Positions 22,221 to 31,263 are shown, numbered from the stretch's first letter. The stretch: DNA of 33,815 nt from Clostridia bacterium (GCA_017412045.1 JAFQOX010000070.1:1-33815), one strand, 5' to 3'. The notes: generated by a model not told the origin, from the sequence alone. Translations and numbers: made by a program.

Positions 22221-23315
22221 ATGGAAAAGTTGACATATGCAAGAGAGACCATCAGCGCGATCGACAAGGAGATCGCCGCTCTCTTCGAGAAAAGAATGAA
22301 CGCCGTCAGACTCGTTTCCGAATATAAGATCGAGCACGGACTTCCCATCTACGACGAGGCGCGCGAGAACGCCCTGATCGAGAAGAATACCTCCCTGATC
22401 ACAGACGAGGAGCTTCGCCCCTACTACGTGGACTTCCTGCGCAATACCATGCGCGTATCCCGCAACTTCCAGGCAAAGCTCTCCGAGGGTATGCGCGTTG
22501 CGTTTTCGGGCGTGGAGGGCGCTTTTGCATCCATTGCCGCAGGAAAGATCTTTCATCGGTGTGTCCGCGTCCCCTATCCCGATTTTCGAAGCGCGTATAA
22601 CGCCGTTATCGAGGGCGATTGCGACTGCGCCGTTCTTCCGATCGAGAACAGCACGGCGGGCGAGGTCGGTCAGGTCATGGACATGATGTTCTCCGGTCCC
22701 CTCTGCGTCAGCGGTATTTACGATCTTTCCATCATTCACAATCTCATGGCGGTTCCCGGAACCAAGCTCTCCGATATCGAGGAGGTCATCAGCCACCCGC
22801 AGGCGCTTTCCCAGTGCTCGGCGTATATCCGTGAACACGGCTTCTCCATCAAGGAATTCGAAAACACCGCCCGCGCCGCCAAATTCGTAGCGGAACAGCG
22901 CTCTCCCCGTCTCGCGGCGATCGCAAGCGACGAGACGGCAAAGCTCTACGGTCTGGAAATTCTCGAAAAGGGGATCAACGAAAGAAACGTCAATACCACG
23001 CGCTTTGCCGTACTGACGAGAAGCATCGTCAACGACAATACGAAGGACGGCAAGCACTCCATTCTGATGTTCACGGTCAGAAACGAAGCGGGCGCGCTGG
23101 CGCAAGCCATCAATATCATCGGACGCTACGGCTACAATATGCGTTGCTTGAGAAGCCGTCCGATGAAGGAGCTTCTGTGGCAGTATTATTTCTACGCGGA
23201 GGCGGAGGGCGATCTGAGCAGTCCCGAGGGACGCCGGATGATGAAGGAGATCGAGCCGTACTGCGATAAATTGCGTATGCTCGGCAGCTTCCGATATCCC
23301 GCCGAATTAAAATAA
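22221..23315 (+). CDS. pheA: Bifunctional chorismate mutase / prephenate dehydratase (P-protein)
   Basis: This enzyme converts chorismate to prephenate and then to phenylpyruvate, the phenylalanine branch. Residues 1 to about 90 are an AroQ-type chorismate mutase (ETISAIDKEIAALFEKRM, VSEYKIEHGLPIYDEAREN). Residues 92-270 are prephenate dehydratase (VAFSGVEGAFA, CDCAVLPIENSTAGEV, VISHPQALSQC and the catalytic TTRF, T259-F262). The last 80 residues are an ACT domain. Its effector motifs read GALA and RSRP where feedback-sensitive E. coli PheA has GALV and ESRP, so phenylalanine inhibition may differ. The length of 364 is normal. It is the first gene of the operon, behind a consensus promoter. 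AAAGGA near 22203 is the ribosome binding site. Confidence 0.96.
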   Translation: MEKLTYARETISAIDKEIAALFEKRMNAVRLVSEYKIEHGLPIYDEARENALIEKNTSLITDEELRPYYVDFLRNTMRVSRNFQAKLSEGMRVAFSGVEGAFASIAAGKIFHRCVRVPYPDFRSAYNAVIEGDCDCAVLPIENSTAGEVGQVMDMMFSGPLCVSGIYDLSIIHNLMAVPGTKLSDIEEVISHPQALSQCSAYIREHGFSIKEFENTARAAKFVAEQRSPRLAAIASDETAKLYGLEILEKGINERNVNTTRFAVLTRSIVNDNTKDGKHSILMFTVRNEAGALAQAINIIGRYGYNMRCLRSRPMKELLWQYYFYAEAEGDLSSPEGRRMMKEIEPYCDKLRMLGSFRYPAELK

Positions 23316-23358
23316 ACGAACTTATATGCGAAAGCAATCGACAGAAAGGCAAGATCTT

Positions 23359-24372
23359 ATGACCTTATCCATGAATCTCGGCGCGAACGGCTACGATATC
23401 GTCATCGAGCACGGCGCGCTCCGAAAAGCCTCTGAATATCTGCATCTGAACCGCAAGGTTCTGATCGTCACGGATGACGGCGTTCCCGCATCCTATGCGG
23501 ACACCGTCGCCGCGCAGTGTAAAACGGCGGTCAAGGTCGTCGTCCCGCAGGGCGAGGGCAGCAAGAGCTTCCCCACCCTTGAAAAGCTTTGTCTTACCAT
23601 GCTGGAGAACGGCTTCACGCGTACCGACGCGGTCGTCGCCGTCGGCGGCGGCGTGGTCGGCGATCTTTCCGGCTTCGCGGCGGCATCCTTCATGCGCGGC
23701 ATTGATTTCTATAATATCCCCACGACGCTCCTTTCCGAGGTGGATTCCTCCATCGGCGGAAAGACCGCCATCAATCTCGGCGGCGTGAAAAATATCATTG
23801 GCGCCTTCTATCAGCCGAAGCGCGTGCTGATCGACCCCGACGTGCTGAAAACGCTTCCCCCGCGCCAGATCGCAAACGGGCTTGCCGAAGCTATCAAAAT
23901 GGCGGCGACCTTCGATGCGGATTTCTTCCGTTTGCTGGAAACCGAAAATATAGAAGAAAATCTGGACACCGTGATCGCGAGATCCCTCATGATCAAAAAA
24001 TACGTCGTGGAATGCGACGAAAAGGAAGCGGGGCTTCGCCGCGTGCTGAATTTCGGTCATACCATCGGACACGGCATCGAAAGCTGCGAGGAGCTCCACG
24101 GACTTTATCATGGCGAATGCGTGGCGCTCGGCATGATCCCTATGTGTCAGGGCGAGGTCAGGGAAAGAATCCTCGCCGTACTCAAAAAGGCGGGGCTTCC
24201 CACCGATCTGCATTTCGATGCCGACCGCGTCTTTGAAGCCGTTACCCACGATAAAAAAGCCGACGGCGATCAGATCCACGTGATCTACGCGCCCGAGATC
24301 GGCTCCTACGAAATGAAAAAAGTGACGCTGAAGGAATTCCGTCAGACCGTCAAGGAGGCGTTTGCACAATGA
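23359..24372 (+). CDS. aroB: 3-dehydroquinate synthase
   Basis: Second step of the shikimate pathway: DAHP to 3-dehydroquinate, NAD- and metal-dependent. The signature blocks are VVAVGGGVVGDLSGFAAAS, MRGIDFYNIPTTLLSEVDSS, IGGKTAINLGGVKNIIGAF, ANGLAEAIKMA and RRVLNFGHTIGHGIE with a metal-binding histidine. The start at 23359 is preferred because GAAAGG lies 10 nt before it. An in-frame ATG at 23326 has no such site. The resulting 337 residues are slightly short for the family (about 350-360) but complete in motifs. The gene begins 43 bp after pheA and overlaps aroC by 4 bp (ATGA). Confidence 0.96.
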   Translation: MTLSMNLGANGYDIVIEHGALRKASEYLHLNRKVLIVTDDGVPASYADTVAAQCKTAVKVVVPQGEGSKSFPTLEKLCLTMLENGFTRTDAVVAVGGGVVGDLSGFAAASFMRGIDFYNIPTTLLSEVDSSIGGKTAINLGGVKNIIGAFYQPKRVLIDPDVLKTLPPRQIANGLAEAIKMAATFDADFFRLLETENIEENLDTVIARSLMIKKYVVECDEKEAGLRRVLNFGHTIGHGIESCEELHGLYHGECVALGMIPMCQGEVRERILAVLKKAGLPTDLHFDADRVFEAVTHDKKADGDQIHVIYAPEIGSYEMKKVTLKEFRQTVKEAFAQ

Positions 24373-25472
24373 AAAATACGTTCGGTGAAAGCGTTGCCGT
24401 CACCCTGTTCGGCGAGAGCCACGGAAACGCCATCGGCGCGATCCTGGACGGCATGGCGCCCGGCATCAAGGTGGACGAAGCCTTTATCGCCAAGCAGATG
24501 GGTCTGCGCCGTTCCGTCTCCTCCCTCTCCACGGCGAGAAAGGAAGCCGACGAGGTTCAGATCCTGAGCGGCGTCAAGGACGGTGTCACCACGGGCACGC
24601 CGATCGCCCTGATGATCAAAAACGGCGACACACACAGCAAGGATTACGAAAACATAAGGACCGTAGCGCGTCCGGGACACGCGGACTATACGGCGTATTG
24701 CAAATACCACGGCTTTTCCGACACGCGCGGTGGCGGACATTTTTCGGGCAGAATCACCGCGGGACTCGTCGCCGCGGGCGCGATCGCGATTGCCGCACTC
24801 TCGGAGCTCGGTATCCGTATCGGCACGCATATTTCCAAATGCGCAGGTATCTCCGACAGAGGATTTGAACATTATAACGACGATATTGCCGCGCTCGGTG
24901 ATATGGACTTTGCCGTTCTCGATACGGAAAAGTCGGAGCAGATGAAAGCGGAGATCGCCAAGGCGAAGGCTGAGGGCGACAGCGTCGGCGGCGTTCTGGA
25001 AACGGCAGTCATCGGTCTGCCCGCAGGCGTGGGCGAGCCCTGGTTCGACACGCTGGAAAGCGTGCTCGCGCACGGCATTTTCGCGATTCCCGCCGTCAAG
25101 GGCTTGGAATTCGGCGGCGGCTTCTCCCTTTGCGATATGCGCGGAAGCCAAGCCAACGATCCCTTCGTCTGTGACGGTGATACGGTCAAGACGGCAACCA
25201 ACAACAACGGCGGCATTCTCGGCGGCATTTCCTCCGGTATGCCCATCCTCTTCCGTACGGCAATCAAGCCCACCGCCTCGATCTACCAATCACAGAATAC
25301 CGTTGATTTCGTCAAAAAGGAAAATACGGAGCTCCTCATTCACGGCAGACACGATCCCGCCATCGTTCACCGCGCGCGCGTGGTCGTGGACAGCGTGACG
25401 GCGCTGATCCTTTGTGATATGCTCGCGCTCCGCTTCGGCACGGACTTTCTGAAAAACGGAGGACGGGCATGA
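24369..25472 (+). CDS. aroC: Chorismate synthase
   Basis: Final step to chorismate, removing phosphate from EPSP with reduced FMN. The 367-residue protein shows FGESHGNAIGAILDGMAPG at the start, RRSVSSLSTARKEADEV, and the GHADYTAYCKYHGFSDTRGGGHFSGR region, then GLEFGGGFSLCDMRGS and NNNGGILGGISSG near the C-terminus. All regular family blocks are present. It overlaps aroB and the downstream aroEK gene by ATGA at both ends, so expression is translationally coupled. Confidence 0.97.
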   Translation: MKNTFGESVAVTLFGESHGNAIGAILDGMAPGIKVDEAFIAKQMGLRRSVSSLSTARKEADEVQILSGVKDGVTTGTPIALMIKNGDTHSKDYENIRTVARPGHADYTAYCKYHGFSDTRGGGHFSGRITAGLVAAGAIAIAALSELGIRIGTHISKCAGISDRGFEHYNDDIAALGDMDFAVLDTEKSEQMKAEIAKAKAEGDSVGGVLETAVIGLPAGVGEPWFDTLESVLAHGIFAIPAVKGLEFGGGFSLCDMRGSQANDPFVCDGDTVKTATNNNGGILGGISSGMPILFRTAIKPTASIYQSQNTVDFVKKENTELLIHGRHDPAIVHRARVVVDSVTALILCDMLALRFGTDFLKNGGRA

Positions 25473-26728
25473 AATACGGACTCATCGGCGAGCATTTGCC
25501 GCACAGCTTCTCAAAGGAGATCCACGCGAAAATCGCGGATTATGCTTACGAGCTTCACGAGCTTGAAAAAACGGAACTCGACGGCTTCATGAAGGCAAAG
25601 GACTTTACCGCCATCAACGTCACCATTCCCTATAAAAAGGACGTCATCCCCTATCTCTCGGAGATCGACGAAAACGCAAAAAGGATCGGCGCGGTCAATA
25701 CGGTCGTCAACCGAAACGGCAAGCTTTTCGGATATAATACGGATTTTTGCGGCATGTGCGCGCTGATCCGAAAAATAGGGCTCGATCTCAAGGGCAAAAA
25801 GGTCGCCGTGCTCGGCACGGGCGGCACCTCCAACACCGCCGCCGCCGTTTGCGAGGCGCTCGGCGCGAAACAGATTCTCGTCGTCGGCAGAACCGCAAAA
25901 AACGGCGCGATCTCCTACGGGGAGCTCTATCGGGATCACGCCGATGCCGAAATCCTGATCAATACGACGCCCTGCGGCATGTACCCCTATCCGGACGGAA
26001 ACGAGAGCATTTCCGGCTCGGCGGTCGATCTTTCCGCATTTCCGAAGCTGAAGGGCGCGGTTGACGCGGTCTACAATCCCCTGCGCCCCAATTTTATCAT
26101 GGACGCCATGGAAAGAGGACTTCCCGCAGAGGGCGGTCTGTATATGCTGGTTGCGCAGGCAGTCGCGGCGGCGGAAAAATTTATGGATCAGCCCTTGGAC
26201 GCCGCGCTCACCGACCGCATTTTTAACGAGATCCGCGCTTCCAAGGAGAACATCGTCCTTTCGGGTATGCCCGGAAGCGGAAAATCCACCGTCGGCAAAT
26301 ATCTCGCCCGCGCGTTGAATCGCAAATTCATCGACACCGACGAGGAGATCGTCAAAGCCGCAGGCAAGGAGATCACGGAGATCTTCGCCGCGGTCGGAAA
26401 CGACGGCTTCCGCAAGCTGGAAGCTGAGGTCGTTGCGCGCGTTTCCTCGGAGAATCAAGGCGCGGTCATCGCCACGGGCGGCGGCGCGATCCTCCGCGAC
26501 GATAACGTGCGCGCGCTCAAGCGGAACGGCAGGATCTATTTTCTGAACAGACCGATCGAATATATCGTTCCGACCGCGGACAGACCGCTTGCGCTTGACA
26601 GAACGGCGCTGGAGGCGCGTTTCCGCGAGCGCTACGGCAGATACCTCTCCACCTGTGACCGCGAGATCAGGACCGTGGAATCCGTCGCGCAAACCGCAAA
26701 TATGATAAGCGAGGACTTTTTTCAATGA
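25469..26728 (+). CDS. aroEK: Fused shikimate dehydrogenase - shikimate kinase
   Basis: One 419-residue polypeptide carries two successive pathway enzymes. Residues 1 to about 255 are AroE (3-dehydroshikimate to shikimate, NADPH). The catalytic lysine is K56 in NVTIPYKKD, the aspartate is D92 in GYNTDFCG, and the cofactor loop is GTGGTS (116-121). Residues about 260-419 are AroK (shikimate 3-phosphorylation) with Walker A GMPGSGKST (K272), DTDEEI for magnesium and shikimate, FRKLEAEV and ATGGGAI. The two are joined by a very short linker (NEIRASKENIVLSG). Both active sites look intact, so the fusion is probably bifunctional. The product of the first half is the substrate of the second. ATGA overlaps join it to aroC and aroQ. 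Confidence 0.95.
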   Translation: MKYGLIGEHLPHSFSKEIHAKIADYAYELHELEKTELDGFMKAKDFTAINVTIPYKKDVIPYLSEIDENAKRIGAVNTVVNRNGKLFGYNTDFCGMCALIRKIGLDLKGKKVAVLGTGGTSNTAAAVCEALGAKQILVVGRTAKNGAISYGELYRDHADAEILINTTPCGMYPYPDGNESISGSAVDLSAFPKLKGAVDAVYNPLRPNFIMDAMERGLPAEGGLYMLVAQAVAAAEKFMDQPLDAALTDRIFNEIRASKENIVLSGMPGSGKSTVGKYLARALNRKFIDTDEEIVKAAGKEITEIFAAVGNDGFRKLEAEVVARVSSENQGAVIATGGGAILRDDNVRALKRNGRIYFLNRPIEYIVPTADRPLALDRTALEARFRERYGRYLSTCDREIRTVESVAQTANMISEDFFQ

Positions 26729-27168
26729 AAATCATGATCATCAACGGTCCGAACCTGAATATGCTCGGAATCAGAGAGCCCGCGCATTACGGGAAAGAAA
26801 CCTACGAGGACCTTTTGAATAAAATACGAAAGCACGCAGACGAAAGGGGCGTTTCCGTCGAATTTCGTCAATCCAACCACGAGGGCGATCTCGTGGACTA
26901 TATCCAATCGACCTACGGCGCATTCGACGGCATCGTGATCAATCCGGGCGCGTATACCCATACGAGCATTGCGATCCTGGATGCGGTCAAGGCGGTCGGC
27001 GTTCCGACCTGCGAAGTACATATCTCCGACGTCAACGCCAGGGAGGAATTCCGCCGTGTCAGCTATATCCGCGCGGCTTGCGTCCTGACGGTTTCGGGAC
27101 ACGGCACGGACGGCTATCTCGAGGCGATGGATTATCTTATCAAGCGCAAAGGAAACAGTAATTTATGA
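26725..27168 (+). CDS. aroQ: Type II 3-dehydroquinate dehydratase
   Basis: Dehydrates 3-dehydroquinate to 3-dehydroshikimate. The 147-residue protein is of usual type II size. Motifs are GPNLNMLGIREPAHYG (lid arginine and catalytic tyrosine), VEFRQSNHEGDLVDYIQ, INPGAYTHTSIAILDA and VEVHISDV-like CEVHISDVNAREEFR with the catalytic histidine. It starts on an ATGA overlap with aroEK and ends with one on aroA. Confidence 0.96.
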   Translation: MKIMIINGPNLNMLGIREPAHYGKETYEDLLNKIRKHADERGVSVEFRQSNHEGDLVDYIQSTYGAFDGIVINPGAYTHTSIAILDAVKAVGVPTCEVHISDVNAREEFRRVSYIRAACVLTVSGHGTDGYLEAMDYLIKRKGNSNL

Positions 27169-28376
27169 AAGTAACGTTTACTCCCTCGCGTTTGCGGGGA
27201 ACGGTCGCGGCGCCGCCCTCCAAAAGCATGGCGCACCGTATGCTGATCTGCGGCGGGCTTGCCGACGGCATCAGTGAGATACACGGGATTTCCGAATCCG
27301 ACGACGTTTCGGCAACGCTCCGCTGTCTGGAGGCGCTCGGCGTTTCCTATGAAAAAAACGGAACCGACGTGACCGTACACGGCGCAGACATGAGAAAAAG
27401 TCTGCCGCGAAGCGAGCTCTATTGCCACGAAAGTGGCAGTACGCTTCGATTTCTTCTCCCTCTTTGCCTCCTGAGCGGAAACAAGGCTACCCTTTCCGGA
27501 ACGGAAAAGCTTCTCTCCCGCCCGCTCAGCGTATACGAAACGATCTGCAAGGAGCAGGACATCCAATATTTTCAAGGGAGATCCTCCGTTTCCGTCAGAG
27601 GAACGCTCGCCTCGGGGGAATATAAGATTCCCGGTAATATCAGCAGTCAGTTTATCACGGGCTTGCTTTTCACGCTCCCGCTTTGTGACGGAGACAGCGT
27701 GCTCCGCATTCTCCCGCCCATCGAGAGCCGTTCCTATATCGACCTGACGATCGAAGCGCTCCGCGCGTTCGGCATCAAGGTCGTTTGGCAGGACGACAAG
27801 AGCCTCTTCATCCGGGGAAATCAGCGATACCTTGCAACCGACGTAACGGTCGAGGGCGACTATTCCAACGCGGCGTTCTTTGCGGCGCTCGACCTCTTTG
27901 ACCACGACGTAACGGTCACGGGGCTTTCCGCGAACAGTCACCAGGGTGATAAGGCGTATATCAAATTCTTCGAAATGCTGGCAAAAGGGACGCCTACCAT
28001 CCATATCGGGGATTGCCCCGACCTCGGTCCCATTCTGATGGCGGTCGCCGCGGCGAAGAACGGCGCCGTTTTCACGGGAACGAAGAGACTCCGTATCAAG
28101 GAGAGCGACAGAGGCGCGGCAATGGCGGCAGAGCTTTCCAAATGCGGCGTCTCCGTCAAGGTTCACGAGGATTCCATCGTGGTATATCCCATCAGCTTCC
28201 ATTCGCCCGACGAGCCTCTTTACGGCTATAACGACCACAGGATCGTCATGGCGCTCTCCACCCTGCTTTGCATGACGGGCGGTGCGATCGAGGGCGCGGA
28301 GGCGGTCAGAAAGAGCTTGCCCGAATATTTCGATCTGATGAAATCGCTCGGCGCGGATTTCACGGTATCGGACTGA
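27165..28376 (+). CDS. aroA: 3-phosphoshikimate 1-carboxyvinyltransferase (EPSP synthase)
   Basis: Joins shikimate 3-phosphate and PEP to EPSP. The 403-residue product has the double-domain family blocks: PPSKSMAHRMLICGGLADG (phosphate binding), ISESDDVSATL, ESGSTLRFLLPLCLLSG, GDYSNAAFFAALDL, HQGDKAY, LRIKESDRGAAMA and YNDHRIVMALS. The N-terminal stretch up to the P-S-K-S motif is short, like many Bacillota enzymes. The start overlaps aroQ by ATGA. The next gene, tyrA, follows after 46 bp without a terminator. Confidence 0.97.
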   Translation: MKVTFTPSRLRGTVAAPPSKSMAHRMLICGGLADGISEIHGISESDDVSATLRCLEALGVSYEKNGTDVTVHGADMRKSLPRSELYCHESGSTLRFLLPLCLLSGNKATLSGTEKLLSRPLSVYETICKEQDIQYFQGRSSVSVRGTLASGEYKIPGNISSQFITGLLFTLPLCDGDSVLRILPPIESRSYIDLTIEALRAFGIKVVWQDDKSLFIRGNQRYLATDVTVEGDYSNAAFFAALDLFDHDVTVTGLSANSHQGDKAYIKFFEMLAKGTPTIHIGDCPDLGPILMAVAAAKNGAVFTGTKRLRIKESDRGAAMAAELSKCGVSVKVHEDSIVVYPISFHSPDEPLYGYNDHRIVMALSTLLCMTGGAIEGAEAVRKSLPEYFDLMKSLGADFTVSD

Positions 28377-28422
28377 ACCCTTCAAAATCAAAAGAATCAA
28401 AAGAAATATATGGTGATCCATT

Positions 28423-29280
28423 ATGAAACTCAGCACCAATCATAAAATACTGATCGTCGGCCTCGGACTTTTGGGAGGAAGCTATGCGAAAGCCCTCACG
28501 AAAAAAGGCTTTACCGTAACGGCGATCACCCGGAGCCCAAGCTCCATCGACTACGCGCTCCGCGAAAAGATCATCTCCAAAGGCTCCGCCTTCGTGGACG
28601 AGGAGCTGATCGCCGAAGCGGACCTCGTCGTGTTCGCGCTTTATCCCCACGTCTTTATTGAGTGGATTCGCAAAAATCAGAAATTCTTCAAGCCCGGAGC
28701 GATCATCACGGACGTTACGGGCGTCAAGGAATCCATCGTCGGAACGATCCAGGATATGCTCCGTCCCGACGTGGAATTCATCGCGGCGCATCCCATGGCG
28801 GGACGCGAGGTTTACGGCGTACAAAACAGCGACGACCGCATCTTCGAGGGCGCGAACTACATCGTTACTCCCTCCCAAAAAAATACCCACGCCGCAATCG
28901 AGCTCTGCTGTGATCTCGGCAAAACGCTCGGCTTCGCGAAGGTATCTGAAATTTCCCCCAAAGAGCACGATAAAATGATCGCCTTCGTTTCCCAGCTGAC
29001 GCACTGCATCGCGATCTCGCTGATGACCTGCCAGAAAACGGAACGTCTGGAGGACTATACGGGCGACTCCTTCCGCGATCTCACGAGAATCGCAAGGCTC
29101 AACGAGGATATGTGGAGCGAGCTTTTCCTGATCAACAAAACCCAGCTCCTTCACCAGCTTACCCTTTTCGAGAGGGAATTGAATTCCCTGCGCTGTATGC
29201 TGGAGGAGGACGACGTGGAAGGACTCAAATCCATGATGCGCTATTCCACCGCAAGACGCGCGCTTTTTGACAAAAAGTAA
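28423..29280 (+). CDS. tyrA: Prephenate dehydrogenase
   Basis: Oxidative decarboxylation of prephenate to 4-hydroxyphenylpyruvate, the tyrosine branch. The 285-residue protein opens with a Rossmann NAD(P) site, ILIVGLGLLGGSYAKAL. It continues with ADLVVFALYP, ITDVTGVKESIV and the substrate-site AAHPMAGREVYGV, then a helical dimerisation half containing HDKMIAFVSQLTHCIA. There is no chorismate mutase or ACT extension; PheA supplies the mutase. The ribosome binding site is weak (GGTGATC), so translation may be lower than for its neighbours. An 83-bp gap with a GCCGC/GCGGC hairpin separates it from the DAHP synthase gene. Confidence 0.94.
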   Translation: MKLSTNHKILIVGLGLLGGSYAKALTKKGFTVTAITRSPSSIDYALREKIISKGSAFVDEELIAEADLVVFALYPHVFIEWIRKNQKFFKPGAIITDVTGVKESIVGTIQDMLRPDVEFIAAHPMAGREVYGVQNSDDRIFEGANYIVTPSQKNTHAAIELCCDLGKTLGFAKVSEISPKEHDKMIAFVSQLTHCIAISLMTCQKTERLEDYTGDSFRDLTRIARLNEDMWSELFLINKTQLLHQLTLFERELNSLRCMLEEDDVEGLKSMMRYSTARRALFDKK

Positions 29281-29363
29281 ATTGAATCTCTCATATATTG
29301 CCGCGTCCTCAACGGGAAAGCGGCTGACCCCATAAAAATTTATTCAAAGGACGGAAAAAGATT

Positions 29364-30395
29364 ATGAATATGGAATTCATCGGTAAACTCCCGATTCCCC
29401 AGGAAATCAAGAAAATGTACCCCATCACGGACGAGCTGACCGCCGTCAAGGAAGCAAGAGATGCCGAGATCAAAAAGATCTTCACGGGCGAATCCGACAA
29501 GCTCCTTCTCGTCATCGGTCCCTGCTCCGCAGACAACGAGGACAGCGTTCTCGACTATATTTCCAGACTCAGAGAAGTACAGGAAAAGGTAAAGGACGAG
29601 ATCGTGATCGTTCCCCGTATCTATACCGGTAAGCCCCGTACCACGGGTGACGGCTACAAGGGTATGCTCCACCAGCCCAATCCTACCGGCAAGCCCGACC
29701 TCATCAAGGGTATTATCGCGATCCGCGAGCTGCATATGCGCGCGCTTCGTGAAACCGGCTTCGGCTGCGCGGACGAAATGCTCTACCCCGATAACTACCG
29801 CTACCTCAACGATCTTCTTTCCTACGTTGCGATCGGCGCGCGTTCCGTGGAAAACCAGGAGCACCGTCTGACCTCCAGCGGTCTGGATATTCCCGTCGGT
29901 ATGAAAAACCCCACCTCCGGTGACCTTTCCATCATGATGAACGCGATCACTGCCGCACAGCACTCTCACGCATTTATCTACCGCGGCTGGGAAGTACAGA
30001 GCCACGGCAACCCCCTCGCGCACGCCATCCTTCGCGGCTACGTAGACGAAAAGGGTCATTCCTTCCCGAACTACCACTACGAGGATCTTCTCAATCTTTG
30101 CGAGATTTATGCAGCAAAGGATCTTGCAAACAAAGCCGTCATCGTGGATACCAACCACGCAAACTCCGGCAAAAAGCCTCTTGAACAGGTTCGTATTGCC
30201 AAAGAGGTTCTCCACAGCTGCCGCCATAACGCAGACATTAAAAAGCTTGTCAAGGGCTTCATGATCGAAAGCTACATCGAGGACGGCGCGCAGAAGATCG
30301 GCGATGGCGTATACGGCAAATCCATCACCGACCCCTGCCTCGGCTGGACAAAGACCGAAAGACTCATTTACGATATCGCAGAGTTTCACGCATAA
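29364..30395 (+). CDS. aroF: 3-deoxy-7-phosphoheptulonate (DAHP) synthase, AroFGH class
   Basis: First step of the shikimate pathway: condensation of PEP and erythrose 4-phosphate. The 343-residue product belongs to the AroF/G/H-like class I type. Motifs are VIGPCSADNEDSVLDY, PRIYTGKPRTTGDGYKG with conserved substrate arginines, GFGCADEML, GARSVENQEHR, GMKNPTSGD, IVDTNHANSGKKP and FMIESYIEDGAQ. The N-terminal extension present in E. coli isozymes for allosteric control is represented only by about 50 residues, so the type of feedback is unclear. AAAGGACGG lies before the ATG; a second ATG two codons later is also possible. It is the last gene of the operon. The symbol aroF is used in the generic sense. 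Confidence 0.93.
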   Translation: MNMEFIGKLPIPQEIKKMYPITDELTAVKEARDAEIKKIFTGESDKLLLVIGPCSADNEDSVLDYISRLREVQEKVKDEIVIVPRIYTGKPRTTGDGYKGMLHQPNPTGKPDLIKGIIAIRELHMRALRETGFGCADEMLYPDNYRYLNDLLSYVAIGARSVENQEHRLTSSGLDIPVGMKNPTSGDLSIMMNAITAAQHSHAFIYRGWEVQSHGNPLAHAILRGYVDEKGHSFPNYHYEDLLNLCEIYAAKDLANKAVIVDTNHANSGKKPLEQVRIAKEVLHSCRHNADIKKLVKGFMIESYIEDGAQKIGDGVYGKSITDPCLGWTKTERLIYDIAEFHA

Positions 30396-30397
30396 TG

Positions 30398-30444
30398 GTA
30401 TATCAAACAAAAAAGCGGCAATGCCGCTTTTTTGTTTGATATAC
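30398..30444 (+). terminator. Terminator of the aromatic amino acid operon
   Basis: A perfect 22-bp inverted repeat (30398-30419 with 30423-30444) with a 3-nt AAT loop begins 2 nt after the stop codon. The right arm contains GCCGCTTTTTTG, placing the T run inside the stem. The A run in the left arm allows the same function on the other strand. Confidence 0.93.
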
Positions 30445-30451
30445 GCAGCTT

Positions 30452-30483
30452 GTCGATGAGGATTTTATCTTCATCGGCTTTTT
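30452..30483 (+). terminator. Second, back-up terminator
   Basis: A 12-bp stem with two G-U pairs (30452-30463 with 30467-30478) and a TTT loop is followed by five T, only 7 nt behind the first terminator. Confidence 0.65.
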
Positions 30484-30598
30484 GATTCCGTAAGAAATTG
30501 CGCAAATTCGGCCTTGCCGTTTTGCATTGTTTGAATGCAAGCAAAGCTTGGATAGACAAGCATACCGAAACGCTGTGCATTTCGGCGGGGAGCCCCGC

Positions 30599-31228
30599 TT
30601 ATCTTTCGATCAGGATCCGACCGAAGCATTCAGGGCGGTGAAAATCGGGCTGCGGCGCGGTCACGGGCGCCCATGAGCCGAAGGGCGCGTTCGCGTTTTC
30701 GTCGCATTTGTAGAAATTACCCGTCATGACGGTATTTTCATCAATTTCGGAAAGTCCGAAAATCTTCTTCAGATCCTTTTCGGGAACGAAAACGAACACC
30801 TCCCAGCCGTCGCCGCCGATCCTGACGGAGACGGGGAAGCGTTCTATGCCGAGCGTGTCTGAAAATACGCGGTCGTGTCTGCCTTCTCCGAAGCCGATGA
30901 AGGTGACGCCCAGACTGTTGGATTCGATATTGAGATAGCGGACGTCCTCGCTGCCCGCATCGCGCATACCGAAGAAAAATTCCATACAGCTGTCCATGCA
31001 GACGGGACCGTCGAAGCGGGTTTCCTTGGAAACGGGATTCTTTTCTTCGCAGAAAAGACGGACGTACAGTCCCGTTTTTTCATCGTCGGTTTTGGCGTAA
31101 ACGAGCTGACCGTAGGTCAGATAGGCGCGCTCCGCGCCTCCCCATACGTAGGAATCCACGTCGGCGCGCGCAACGTCCGTCCAGTCGGTCGGAACGGTAT
31201 CGGTGATCTTAAGGGTATACTGTTTCAT
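30599..31228 (-). CDS. CBM9-like carbohydrate-binding family protein
   Basis: A 209-residue protein resembling the family 9-like carbohydrate-binding domain found as a free-standing protein in gut Bacillota. Visible features are TYGQLVYAKTDDEKTGLYVRLF, DSCMEFFFGM, then YLNIESNSLG and a C-terminal W-E-V-F-V-F-V-P strand; these are beta-sandwich blocks of the family. No signal peptide or lipobox is present, so the product appears cytosolic and its ligand is unknown. The ATG at 31228 follows AAAGGACC; an upstream in-frame start would overlap the acetyltransferase gene and lacks such a site. It lies 35 bp after that gene and is probably co-transcribed. A GCGGGG/CCCCGC hairpin (30585-30598) sits right behind the stop. 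Confidence 0.72.
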   Translation of the reverse strand: MKQYTLKITDTVPTDWTDVARADVDSYVWGGAERAYLTYGQLVYAKTDDEKTGLYVRLFCEEKNPVSKETRFDGPVCMDSCMEFFFGMRDAGSEDVRYLNIESNSLGVTFIGFGEGRHDRVFSDTLGIERFPVSVRIGGDGWEVFVFVPEKDLKKIFGLSEIDENTVMTGNFYKCDENANAPFGSWAPVTAPQPDFHRPECFGRILIER

Positions 31229-31263
31229 GATAGAGGTCCTTTCATAGATGAAAATCGCGCCGC

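Noticed and set aside
27132..28439. A 435-codon open frame antisense to aroA.
   Set aside because: aroA is unambiguous on the plus strand with ATGA coupling. The antisense frame has no recognisable domain.
29298..29330. Hairpin GCCGC/GCGGC between tyrA and the DAHP synthase gene as a terminator.
   Set aside because: The stem is only five pairs with a long loop, and no T run follows, so it is unlikely to end transcription.
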